The notes below the pieces were generated by a model that was not told the origin of the DNA, searched no databases, and saw only the letters and a list, made by a program, of their open reading frames with translations. DNA of 64,000 bases from Fimenecus sp045543095. Its GTDB lineage: Bacteria; Bacillota; Clostridia; Oscillospirales; Acutalibacteraceae. Both the position numbers and the translations under genes were made by a program. The stretch is taken from contig JAZQMC010000010.1 in assembly GCA_045543095.1 (NCBI GenBank), forward strand, positions 1 through 64,000. The letters are read 5' to 3'. Below, one piece after another: positions 51,162 to 58,959 of the stretch (position 1 is the stretch's first letter; the number at the start of each line of letters is the position of its first letter).

Positions 51162-51401
51162 CTACGCCTCCTTAGAGTTTATAAGAGAAAGGTTTGCTCC
51201 GTCAGTATATTCTAAAATATCACCGGGTTGGCAGTTGAGCTCACGGCAGATTGCTTCAAGTGTTGAAAATCGCACTGCTTTTGCTTTGCCTGTTTTGAGA
51301 ATTGATAAATTTGCTTGGGTTATTCCTATTCGTTCAGCCAATTCGCCCGATGTCATTTTTGACTTTGCGAGAGCTAAATCAAGATTTACTTTAATTGCCA
51401 T
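51162..51401 (-). CDS. Small XRE-family helix-turn-helix regulator
   Basis: A 79-residue Cro/CI-type protein of the YozG kind: residues 1-65 are one helix-turn-helix domain with KMTSGELAERIGITQANLSILKTGKAKAVRFSTLEAICRELNCQPGDILEY. These short regulators are typically paired with a DUF2975 membrane protein, which lies 10 bases upstream here. The pair is thought to act as a membrane-linked regulatory unit; the signal is unknown. Confidence 0.9.
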   Translation of the reverse strand: MAIKVNLDLALAKSKMTSGELAERIGITQANLSILKTGKAKAVRFSTLEAICRELNCQPGDILEYTDGANLSLINSKEA

Positions 51402-51411
51402 TTATATTACC

Positions 51412-51855
51412 TCATATTGTCATATCGTTTTCTTCTTTGATTTGGATTGCTTCTTCAATAATATTGCGGACTATGCGGATAATAAGTCCAATGAAGAATG
51501 CGGAAATGCCGACAAACAAGAATCCAAAGTATTTAAACATTGCAACGGCACATATAAGTCCCACATAAATACAAAGAAATGACAGAATATTAAGATATTT
51601 GACATTTTCGGTGACAAAAACCTTTTTCTTTTTCACATTGAAAAGAATTTTATAAAGCAGTACAACTGCACCCCACCCCGCAGGCAGTGAAAGATATGCA
51701 ATAACAGTCATAAATTTTTCAATACCCACGTGCTCCATTATTTTACAAAGGAACGGCACAAGCCACGGAATTGAAACGGTAAGAAAAGCCATTGCAAGTG
51801 CGAAAACTGTAGTGAATACAATAGACAAAGAAATAGATTTACTTTCTGCTTTCAT
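51412..51855 (-). CDS. DUF2975-family membrane protein
   Basis: A 147-residue protein with four helices (about 10-35, 48-70, 83-104 and 110-132) and the DUF2975 layout: KVFVTENVKYLNILSFLCIYVGL between helices 2 and 3, and a charged C-terminus. AGGAGAG precedes the ATG at 51855; a longer frame has no ribosome binding site. It forms a pair with the XRE gene downstream. The promoter is at 51897-51925. Confidence 0.82.
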   Translation of the reverse strand: MKAESKSISLSIVFTTVFALAMAFLTVSIPWLVPFLCKIMEHVGIEKFMTVIAYLSLPAGWGAVVLLYKILFNVKKKKVFVTENVKYLNILSFLCIYVGLICAVAMFKYFGFLFVGISAFFIGLIIRIVRNIIEEAIQIKEENDMTI

Positions 51856-51896
51856 AAAAACTCTCCTTAAATATGGGAATTTCATATCTTGGCTTT

Positions 51897-51925
51897 AAAA
51901 TACCATTATTTTTATCGTTTGTCAA
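51897..51925 (-). promoter_or_regulatory. Promoter of the DUF2975 - XRE unit
   Basis: TTGACA and TATTTT are separated by 17 bases on the minus strand. Confidence 0.65.
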
Positions 51926-52005
51926 TAAATATTTATCGAAAAACAGAAAAATTACAGTATTGTAATAATGATTTTGAATATAAAAAAAGAGGGAGCAGAC
52001 TTAAT

Positions 52006-52057
52006 CTCTCCCTCCGTCAACGCTGACGCGTTGCCACCTCCCTCGTCAAAGGGAGGA
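52006..52057. repeat. CCCTCC...AAAGGGAGG interspersed repeat
   Basis: CTCCCTCCGTC, a CAACGC-TGAC-GCGTTG hairpin, CCACCTCCCTCG and AAAGGGAGG; close to the unit at 29199. It lies after groEL and may serve as its terminator. Confidence 0.7.
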
Positions 52058-52105
52058 TTATTATTTTGTTTTAATTACGCATTACGAATTAATAATTATG
52101 GATTA

Positions 52106-53743
52106 TTAATACATTCCGCCGCCTGCTTGTGCCATCGCTGCAGCAGCAGCTGCTTCAGCCTGTGGGTCAGGAATATCTGCTACAAGTGACTCTGTTGTTA
52201 GCACCATTGCTGCAACTGATGATGCATTCTGAAGTGCTGAACGAGTAACTTTAGCGGGGTCAAGGATACCTGCTTCGAACATATCAACATATTCGCTTGT
52301 TGCGAAGTTGAAGCCGTAGCCAACCTTATTTGAATTAACGATTTCGTTTACGATAACTGAGCCCTCAAGACCTGCGTTTGCAGCAATCTGACGAACGGGC
52401 TCTTCGATAGCCTTAAGAACAATCTTAACACCTGTCTTGAAGTCTGCATCTTCTGTATCGAGAAGTGCTGATGCTGATTTAATAGCGCCGAGAAGTGCAA
52501 CGCCACCACCTGCTACTGTACCCTCTTCAACAGCAGCCTTTGTTGCTGCAAGAGCGTCTTCGATACGAAGCTTCTTTTCTTTCATTTCTGTTTCAGTAGC
52601 AGCACCTACACGAATAACTGCAACACCGCCTGCAAGCTTTGCAAGTCTTTCCTGAAGCTTTTCACGGTCGAAATCAGATGTTGTTTCTGCAATCTGTGAC
52701 TTAATCTGGTGAATTCTGCCCTTGATAGCATCCTGCTCACCTGCACCGTCAACGATGATTGTATTTTCTTTAGAAATCTTAACCTGCTTTGCACGGCCTA
52801 ACTGGAAGAGCTGTGTATCTTTAAGTTCAAGACCTAAATCAGATGTGATTACCTGACCGCCTGTAAGGATTGCGATATCCTGAAGCATTTCTTTTCTTCT
52901 GTCGCCAAAGCCAGGTGCTTTAACTGCAACGCAAACGAATGTACCGCGAAGTTTGTTTACAAGGATTGTTGAAAGTGCTTCACCCTCAACATCTTCTGCA
53001 ACGATAACAAGCTTTTTGCCTGCCTGAACAATCTGTTCAAGAAGTGGAAGAATTTCTTGAATATTGCTGATTTTCTTATCTGTAATAAGGATGAATGCAT
53101 CGTCGATTACTGCTTCCATCTTATCTGTATCTGTTACCATATAAGGTGAGATGTAACCGCGGTCAAACTGCATACCCTCAACAACATCACTATATGTTTC
53201 GCTTGTCTTTGACTCTTCGATTGTGATTACGCCGTCTGCAGTAACCTTTGCCATTGCCTCTGCAATAAGATTACCAACATATTCGTCAGCAGCTGAAACT
53301 GTTGCAACACGAGCAATGTCGTCACTTGATGCAACAGGCTTTGCGTTTTTGAGAACTTCATGGACAACTGCATTAACTGCTGCCTGCATACCCTTTTTAA
53401 CTACCATTGGGTTTGCACCTGCAGCAACGTTTTTCATACCCTCACGAACAAGAGCCTGAGCAAGAAGAGTTGCTGTTGTTGTACCGTCACCTGCAACGTC
53501 ATTTGTTTTTGTTGCAACTTCTTTAACAAGCTGTGCACCCATATTTTCGAATGCATCTTCAAGCTCAACTTCTTTAGCGATTGTAACACCATCGTTTGTG
53601 ATGAGTGGTGCACCGTATTTTCTGTCAAGAACTACGTTTCTGCCTTTTGGTCCGAGTGTGATTTTAACTGTATTGCTTAATTTATCAATACCATTTTGAA
53701 GAGCCTTACGAGCCTCTTCACCATAAATAATCTGTTTAGCCAT
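52106..53743 (-). CDS. groEL: Chaperonin GroEL
   Basis: A 545-residue 60-kDa chaperonin of the usual length. The ATP-binding LGPKGRNVVLDRKYGAPLITNDGVTIAKE and VAGDGTTTATLLAQA, the apical GYISPYMVTDTDKMEA, and the C-terminal AAAAAAMAQAGGGMY tail are standard. It folds proteins with GroES, encoded 14 bases upstream. Expression is under the CIRCE element before groES. Confidence 0.98.
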   Translation of the reverse strand: MAKQIIYGEEARKALQNGIDKLSNTVKITLGPKGRNVVLDRKYGAPLITNDGVTIAKEVELEDAFENMGAQLVKEVATKTNDVAGDGTTTATLLAQALVREGMKNVAAGANPMVVKKGMQAAVNAVVHEVLKNAKPVASSDDIARVATVSAADEYVGNLIAEAMAKVTADGVITIEESKTSETYSDVVEGMQFDRGYISPYMVTDTDKMEAVIDDAFILITDKKISNIQEILPLLEQIVQAGKKLVIVAEDVEGEALSTILVNKLRGTFVCVAVKAPGFGDRRKEMLQDIAILTGGQVITSDLGLELKDTQLFQLGRAKQVKISKENTIIVDGAGEQDAIKGRIHQIKSQIAETTSDFDREKLQERLAKLAGGVAVIRVGAATETEMKEKKLRIEDALAATKAAVEEGTVAGGGVALLGAIKSASALLDTEDADFKTGVKIVLKAIEEPVRQIAANAGLEGSVIVNEIVNSNKVGYGFNFATSEYVDMFEAGILDPAKVTRSALQNASSVAAMVLTTESLVADIPDPQAEAAAAAAMAQAGGGMY

Positions 53744-53757
53744 TATCTAAGCCCTCC

Positions 53758-54042
53758 TTATTCTACGATTGCAAGAATTTCTGACTGACGAACAATTGTG
53801 TATTCTTTATTGTCCATCTTAACTTCTGTACCTGAATATTTGCCGATAATTACCTTATCGCCAACTTTAACATACATTTCAACCTCATGGCCGTCGATAA
53901 GTCCGCCGGGGCCAACTGCTACAACTTCAGCAACCTGTGGTTTTTCCTGTGCTGAAGCGGCAAGAACGATTCCGCTTTTTGTTGTTTCTTCCATTTCAGC
54001 AGATTTAAGTACAACTCTGTCTGCAAGTGGTTTAATAGTCAT
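53758..54042 (-). CDS. groES: Co-chaperonin GroES
   Basis: A 94-residue lid of the chaperonin. KPLADRVVLKSAEMEETTKSGIVL with the mobile loop, VVAVGPGGLIDGHEVEMYVKVGDKVIIGKYSGTEV and a final YTIVRQSEILAIVE are the family sequence. First gene of groES-groEL, behind CIRCE. Confidence 0.98.
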   Translation of the reverse strand: MTIKPLADRVVLKSAEMEETTKSGIVLAASAQEKPQVAEVVAVGPGGLIDGHEVEMYVKVGDKVIIGKYSGTEVKMDNKEYTIVRQSEILAIVE

Positions 54043-54081
54043 TTTATGTTACCTCCATAAAGAATTAAATATACAAAAATT

Positions 54082-54108
54082 TTAGCACTCTCGGTTTTCG
54101 AGTGCTAA
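54082..54108. promoter_or_regulatory. CIRCE element (HrcA operator)
   Basis: TTAGCACTC-N9-GAGTGCTAA, a perfect match to the CIRCE consensus, between the groES promoter and start codon. It indicates HrcA repression. Confidence 0.98.
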
Positions 54109-54112
54109 TTAT

Positions 54113-54141
54113 ATTTTAGCCATATTTTGCCAAAAGGTCAA
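54113..54141 (-). promoter_or_regulatory. groES-groEL promoter
   Basis: TTGACC and TAAAAT are separated by 17 bases on the minus strand, directly upstream of CIRCE. Confidence 0.8.
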
Positions 54142-54196
54142 GGGGTTTATGTAAAATTCATAGTTTTTTCATAAATTGATTTTTATATAAATAGCC

Positions 54197-54308
54197 TTCC
54201 CCCGCCGAGGGGAAGGTGGCAAAACCGCAGGTTTTGACGGAAGGGGGGATTTTTTATTGATACCCCCCTCAGTCGCTTCGCGACAGCTCCCCCTCAAGGG
54301 TGGAGCCC
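54197..54308. repeat. Composite interspersed repeat
   Basis: CTTCCCC(C)GCCGAGGGGAAGG, AAAACC-GCA-GGTTTT and, after 25 bases, CCCCCCTCAG, a TCGCTTCGCGA palindrome and CTCCCCCTCAAGGGTGGAG. These are several hairpins typical of clostridial intergenic repeats. It lies between groES and mazF. Confidence 0.6.
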
Positions 54309-54317
54309 ATTTTTATT

Positions 54318-54662
54318 TCATATCAACCCAAAACTTACGGTTAAGGCTTTATTGATTTTATTCATATCGCCCTGCGAAAGATTACCCATTCGCTCTTTAA
54401 GGCGTTGTTTATCTATTGTGCGGACTTGTTCAAGCAATACGACAGAATCCTTACTTAAACCGCAAGTGTTACCATTTACACTAATATGAGTGGGAAGTCT
54501 TGATTTTTCCTGCTGACTTGTAATAGCGGCGGCAATCACCGTTGGGCTGTATTTATTACCCACATCATTCTGCACAATAAGTACTGGTCGCACTCCGCCC
54601 TGCTCTGAACCTACTACGGGGCTTAAATCAGCATAATATATGTCCCCTCTTTTGACATTCAT
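54318..54662 (-). CDS. mazF: MazF-family endoribonuclease toxin
   Basis: A 114-residue PemK/MazF protein, close to NdoA of Bacillus. RGDIYYADLSPVVGSEQGGVRPVLIVQND, the TVIAAAITSQ strand, LPTHISV, and LLEQVRTIDKQRLKERMG hold the expected catalytic Arg (GGVRP) and Thr (AAITSQ). It cleaves mRNA at short sites. The ATG at 54662 is preferred to an upstream GTG. No antitoxin gene lies on either side: upstream are the lipoprotein and nnr genes. In Bacillus the order is lipoprotein, alr, antitoxin, toxin; here alr and the antitoxin are missing. Confidence 0.93.
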   Translation of the reverse strand: MNVKRGDIYYADLSPVVGSEQGGVRPVLIVQNDVGNKYSPTVIAAAITSQQEKSRLPTHISVNGNTCGLSKDSVVLLEQVRTIDKQRLKERMGNLSQGDMNKINKALTVSFGLI

Positions 54663-54760
54663 TTTATATATCACTCCAAAAATTCTTTTTGCATAATTAT
54701 TTTTACCTTTTGTTTACATAATTAAACATTCAAGAGCAATATATTTTATGCTGAAATAAA

Positions 54761-55282
54761 TCAGTCTGTCCCATAAATATAGGTAAAGTTTTCAAAGAAC
54801 AATGCATCAATGCCGTCTATTGCAATTTTTTCAAATGCTTTTGTGTCGCGATTTACAAATAATTTGCAGGTATGACCCTCGGCAGTATAGGAATAAACAA
54901 GACTTTCGCTTTTTTCGTCTTTAGTTGGTTTTTTGCCTTGTGCGTTGTTTATGCACTCTTCAATCCCCCGACAAACCATATTAAAGGGCATTTTATCGCC
55001 GTCAACGGTAAGTTCTAATCCTTTATACTGCACCGCATATTCACCGTCAATGCAGTTGATTTGCATACCCTTTACAGTTTCGGGGGCGGTCATTTCAAGT
55101 GTAATGGTATTCGGTAGGGTATATTGGGCATTGGAGGTAATCTCAAGACCATTAAAAGTTGTCCTGAGGGTACAAGTAAAGCCACTGATTGACAGTGGCT
55201 CGTTTTCGACATCCTTTGATTTAAAATCTGTGCAACTGCACAAAAGCAATAAGCACAACAAAGGGCAAAGGAATTTTTTCAT
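54761..55282 (-). CDS. Lipoprotein of unknown function
   Basis: A 173-residue lipoprotein with signal peptide and lipobox LCSC (Cys17). The mature part is beta-rich (FTCTLRTTFNGLEITSNAQYTLPNTITLEMTAPETVKGMQI) and looks like a shortened LolA/YdcC-type lipid- or polymer-binding fold, which matches its position between nnrD and mazF as in Bacillus ydcC. I cannot confirm the fold without a structure-based search. It begins 10 bases after the nnr stop. Confidence 0.68.
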   Translation of the reverse strand: MKKFLCPLLCLLLLCSCTDFKSKDVENEPLSISGFTCTLRTTFNGLEITSNAQYTLPNTITLEMTAPETVKGMQINCIDGEYAVQYKGLELTVDGDKMPFNMVCRGIEECINNAQGKKPTKDEKSESLVYSYTAEGHTCKLFVNRDTKAFEKIAIDGIDALFFENFTYIYGTD

Positions 55283-55292
55283 TAAGTTTCTC

Positions 55293-56828
55293 CTATTCGT
55301 ATTTTTTAAGTGTTTCAGGAAGCTCGGCGAGAATAAGACTTGGGGTATTACCCATCATTGAGTATTTTTCGCTTACCTTATCCCCTGCCGTACCGTGAAT
55401 ATTAACACCTGCTATGGCACTTTTGAAGGGGTCAAGGCCTTGGGCGACAAACGAGCCGATAATACCGCTGAGCACATCACCGCACCCGCCCGTTGCCATT
55501 CCGGGATTTCCGGTAATATTCACATACATATCGTCATATTCATTACTGCCCACAAGGGTTGACGCACCTTTAAGTACAAGCACGCATTTTTTCGCCTGAG
55601 TAAAGCTTTTTACAACTGCACCGCGGTTATTCTGAACCTCACCAACGCTTACCCCTGCAATACGTGACATTTCTTTAGGATGAGGGGTAAGAATTACGGG
55701 TGTTTTTTTCTCGTCTAATACATCTATATTATTTTCCAGACAATTTATGCCGTCAGCATCAAGAATTACAGGCACTTCGCTATTTTTGATTACGAATTCA
55801 GTAACGGCTTTTGTGTCATTATCAACACCCATTCCGCAACCGAGGACCACACAAGAGCATTTTTTGATTTCACGCTCAATTCGTTTAATTGCATTCTGTG
55901 AAATTCTGCCCGATTTATTACTTTCAAGGGGAATTAAAATCTGCTCGCAAGTTTTTGGGGCGATTGCATTATATGCGAATGACGGGAACGCGAGTTTCAC
56001 AAGTCCTGCACCCGAATTCACCGCCGCTTGCGACGCAAAATACACCGCATTTGGCATTTCGTAGCTACCGCCGATTACAAGCACTGTGCCGTATGTACCC
56101 TTATGACTTTCGGCTTCACGCTTTTTGAAAAACGATTTTATTTCTTCTGTGCTTACAGTGAAAAGTGACGCATCCACCTGCTCAAAGCATTTTTCGGGAA
56201 TACCGATTGGGGCAAGCACCACCTGACCGCATTTTTCCATTGAGGGTTTTAAAACGTGAACAGGTTTAAGCACAAGCACCGCTATTGTCATATCGGCCGA
56301 AATTGCATTTTTGGATGCTTTACCGCTATCACCCTCTAATCCGCTTGGAATATCAATGCTTATTACAGTTGCACTACCATTATTGATTTTTGTGAAAAGG
56401 GATGTTGTAAGAGCATCGGGCTCACCGCGGAAGCCGATACCGAAAATGCAGTCGATTATAAGTTGTGCATTTTCAAAGTATTTATCTGTTGTGCCGTTAT
56501 CGGTATAATAAACGATATTAAGCCCCATAGCACGCACGCGTGAGAGCATTTCAGAGGATTCGCTATCTGTGGGCAGACCCATGGCCATCATAACAGTTAC
56601 ATTGTATCCGCTTTCATTAAGCTTGCGAGCGATTACAAAGCCGTCGCCACCGTTTCTGCCTTTGCCACAGATTACAAGAGCATTTCTCTTATTTGAGTTT
56701 TCAAAGGTTTTGCGAATAATTCTCGCACAATATGAGCCTGCATTTTCCATAAGCTGAAGATAGGAAATACCGCCCTCATTAGCAAGCCTTTCAACCTTTC
56801 GGGTGTTTTCAACTGTTAAAACTCTCAT
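55293..56828 (-). CDS. nnrD: Bifunctional NAD(P)HX epimerase/dehydratase
   Basis: A 511-residue fusion that repairs hydrated NAD(P)H. The N-terminal YjeF_N epimerase (about 1-215) has ICGKGRNGGDGFVIARKL and IDCIFGIGFRG. The C-terminal ADP-dependent dehydratase (about 225-511) has SHKGTYGTVLVIGGSYEMPNA, LTPHPKEMSRIAG and NPGMATGGCGDVLSGIIGS. Both halves appear intact. The ATG at 56828 has GGAG eight bases upstream. Confidence 0.95.
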   Translation of the reverse strand: MRVLTVENTRKVERLANEGGISYLQLMENAGSYCARIIRKTFENSNKRNALVICGKGRNGGDGFVIARKLNESGYNVTVMMAMGLPTDSESSEMLSRVRAMGLNIVYYTDNGTTDKYFENAQLIIDCIFGIGFRGEPDALTTSLFTKINNGSATVISIDIPSGLEGDSGKASKNAISADMTIAVLVLKPVHVLKPSMEKCGQVVLAPIGIPEKCFEQVDASLFTVSTEEIKSFFKKREAESHKGTYGTVLVIGGSYEMPNAVYFASQAAVNSGAGLVKLAFPSFAYNAIAPKTCEQILIPLESNKSGRISQNAIKRIEREIKKCSCVVLGCGMGVDNDTKAVTEFVIKNSEVPVILDADGINCLENNIDVLDEKKTPVILTPHPKEMSRIAGVSVGEVQNNRGAVVKSFTQAKKCVLVLKGASTLVGSNEYDDMYVNITGNPGMATGGCGDVLSGIIGSFVAQGLDPFKSAIAGVNIHGTAGDKVSEKYSMMGNTPSLILAELPETLKKYE

Positions 56829-56922
56829 AAAATCCACTCCACAAAATTATATTAATATAATAACATAAATAGAGTAAAAAGCAAATAAAAAAGAGAGCAT
56901 TTCTGCTCTCTTTAATTAGTTT

Positions 56923-58188
56923 TTACAAAACATAGATAGTAACGTTTCTTGCACCCCACTGAATGCACTGACTTTCAGTATTCATATAAAGGTCAACAAC
57001 AAACTTATTCTTCTTTGCAAATCCGCCTGTATCTTCTGCAATGCAATAGCCGTAAACTACGCCGTCATTTGATACAATCCACATTTCTGTGCCGTAGGGA
57101 ATCTGCTTGGGGTTAACCGCAATACGACCCGGCATTACCTTTTTACCTGTTGCAGTTTTTCCGCCCGGTTCACAATAAGCAGCTGCTTTGCCTGTGATTG
57201 TGTATTTATACTCGGTTGGAATATTATCCTTGCCGATTGTGTATTTTGACGGAAGTGCGATTTCAGAAATAGGGTTACCGTTCTTTTCAATCTTATTGTT
57301 ACCGAGTTTGCTTGTTGTTTTAACAAGCGTACCGATTGTTGTAACCTGTGTTACAGGCTTCTGTGTGATTGTTTCGCTCTCTTTTTCAGTTGACTCAACA
57401 ACACCGTTTACAACGCGGTCTTTATAAACAACTGTTTTTGTGCCGTTAACACCAACTGTAGTAATCTTTTTTGTACCTTTAAGCATACTTGAAGATTTTT
57501 TTGTGGTTGAAGTGAAAGGCACACTTTCTTCTGCCTCACGTGTTACATATTCAACACGGAGCACATCGATTGTAAGCTCGTTTGAAAGTGCAGTATCAGC
57601 AGTTGGCACAACTTCATCGTCTTCATCTAAAACGATTTTCTGTTCTGCGAGCAAATCGCCAACAGTTTTAGCAGTTGTTTTCACATTCTTTATTTCATTG
57701 TCAACATTGATTGTAATTTCGTAGTTATTGAGGATTTTAACCTCCATATTGTTTGTCACAACAGCATTAACGTCGACACTTGAAACAAGATTATCTGAAA
57801 GTTCAACACCCTGATTTGCAATAAGCTCTGACACTCTACCTGCAAAGATTAAATTTTCTGTTTTTCCGTCAGCATAAGTAAATGTTACATTACTTGCACG
57901 ACATACAATAATTCGGCTGTCTTGACCCGCTGTGAAATCATCAAGGATAAGTTTATCACCCTCGGACAACTGAATTTCTGCTTCGGCAACAATTTTGTAA
58001 GGGTCCATTTCACTTGACTCTACTCTTGTTACCTGTGAGCCCTCATAAACATCTGTTATATAGGTCTCACTTGTGGCAGCGAAAGCTGTTCCGGCACAGA
58101 GAACGGCAATTGCCACAATAAGCGCCGTAACTCGCAAAACTGTTTTACGAGTTGCTTTTACCTGCCCCTTTATTTCGTTATTCATCAT
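56923..58188 (-). CDS. Cell-wall protein with DUF348, G5 and 3D domains (YabE-like)
   Basis: A 421-residue secreted protein. Signal peptide or anchor (about 15-38), two DUF348-type repeats (about 85-210, e.g. NNYEITINVDNEIKNVKTTAKTVGDLLAEQ), a G5 domain (about 210-290, YVTREAEESVPF and ETITQKPVTQVTTIGT), and a C-terminal 3D domain (about 325-421) with the conserved aspartates in IAEDTGGFAKKNKFVVDLYM. 3D domains are lytic-transglycosylase-like barrels of resuscitation and spore-germination proteins, so a peptidoglycan-remodelling role is likely. It has a strong promoter and an unusually structured leader of about 120 bases. Confidence 0.9.
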   Translation of the reverse strand: MMNNEIKGQVKATRKTVLRVTALIVAIAVLCAGTAFAATSETYITDVYEGSQVTRVESSEMDPYKIVAEAEIQLSEGDKLILDDFTAGQDSRIIVCRASNVTFTYADGKTENLIFAGRVSELIANQGVELSDNLVSSVDVNAVVTNNMEVKILNNYEITINVDNEIKNVKTTAKTVGDLLAEQKIVLDEDDEVVPTADTALSNELTIDVLRVEYVTREAEESVPFTSTTKKSSSMLKGTKKITTVGVNGTKTVVYKDRVVNGVVESTEKESETITQKPVTQVTTIGTLVKTTSKLGNNKIEKNGNPISEIALPSKYTIGKDNIPTEYKYTITGKAAAYCEPGGKTATGKKVMPGRIAVNPKQIPYGTEMWIVSNDGVVYGYCIAEDTGGFAKKNKFVVDLYMNTESQCIQWGARNVTIYVL

Positions 58189-58311
58189 TCTGCTCCTTTA
58201 ATAAGCTGTGCTATCCGTTCAAGACTTTTGAACGGCTTGCCTGTTCGCCCGCCTTAGAAAAGAGGGTGATACAGTCGCTGAAAACACAACCGTTATTCTC
58301 GCTTTGTGACC
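58189..58311 (-). ncRNA. Structured leader of the 3D-domain gene, candidate riboregulator
   Basis: The transcript from the promoter at 58318 opens with GTGC, which pairs with GCAC near its end. Inside are a CACAA / TTGTG hairpin and a strong CCGTTCAA / TTGAACGG hairpin (58215-58235) with GAACAGGCAAGCC beside it, able to form an alternative pairing with the same arm. I do not recognise a known riboswitch class; related genes in other Firmicutes often carry the ydaO c-di-AMP riboswitch, but its conserved segments are not here. Confidence 0.45.
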
Positions 58312-58317
58312 TTGCAC

Positions 58318-58346
58318 ATTATATTCAACCGTCAACAAAAAGTCAA
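58318..58346 (-). promoter_or_regulatory. Promoter of the 3D-domain gene
   Basis: TTGACT and TATAAT are separated by 17 bases on the minus strand. Confidence 0.88.
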
Positions 58347-58650
58347 ATTTTTTGAAAAATGTTTTTTGTGCAAATGTGCTAAAAAACGAAGTCAATTTTT
58401 GACTGAATATCCCAACAGAGTTGGTTTTTCTACCATATATTGTGGTTTTCGGGTTATTTAGTATTAAAATTTTTGTGAGATTTTTAAAAAAACATTAAAT
58501 TATTACAAAACGGTTACAAAATTTTAAGGTTTTTACCCCCTATCAGCATTAGTTTTGTCCATATTTTATGTAATTTCACAGAGAATTATACCTGTTTTTT
58601 CCTATACTATTATATATAGGTAATTCTTTATTAAAAATAAACAAAAAAAT
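58347..58650. other. AT-rich intergenic stretch
   Basis: About 300 bases between the 3D-gene promoter and the minus-strand hairpin at 58651. It has long A/T tracts and TATATATAG-like motifs but no open frame, repeat or hairpin that I can support. Confidence 0.5.
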
Positions 58651-58671
58651 GACGGAGGAAAAATCTCCGTC
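58651..58671 (-). terminator. Orphan terminator on the minus strand
   Basis: GACGGAG / CTCCGTC arms with a seven-base loop. Only on the minus strand is it followed by seven T. No gene ends here, which suggests a short untranslated minus-strand transcript from 58.7-58.9 kb. Confidence 0.6.
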
Positions 58672-58755
58672 AAAGGTTGATTGTAAATATTACACAAAAA
58701 TAACACGCAAACACTTCACAGGTGGATGCTGAGTGAAGCCCCATACTTAACTTGC

Positions 58756-58777
58756 GGACAGACGAGGACGTCTGTTC
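58756..58777. repeat. GTAGGG-family palindrome (GACAGACG arms), embedded in a longer hairpin
   Basis: GGACAGACG-AGGA-CGTCTGTTC, enclosed by AACTTG / CAAGTT to give a longer stem (58749-58783). The CTAC flank of other copies is missing. Confidence 0.65.
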
Positions 58778-58959
58778 ACAAGTTACCAATTAGTATTATT
58801 GCAATATTGCACTGTGTTTTCAATTATGCTATTATAATAGTATAAGAAAAATTGGTAAGAAAACTGCCCGCAAGCAGAACTTGACAAAGTCAAGAATTAA
58901 ATTCTTGTGCAAATATTGGTTAAAATGATATACTTATTATAGAAAGTGAGGCGGAGTTT

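Noticed and set aside
53223..53680. Plus-strand frames opposite groEL
   Set aside because: Shadows caused by codon bias of groEL; no start signals.
58189..58311. GEMM (c-di-GMP-I) or ydaO riboswitch in the 3D-gene leader
   Set aside because: A short ACAGGCAAGCC segment recalls GEMM, but the second helix and its GGTAGG receptor are missing, and the ydaO conserved blocks are absent. Kept only as an unclassified leader.
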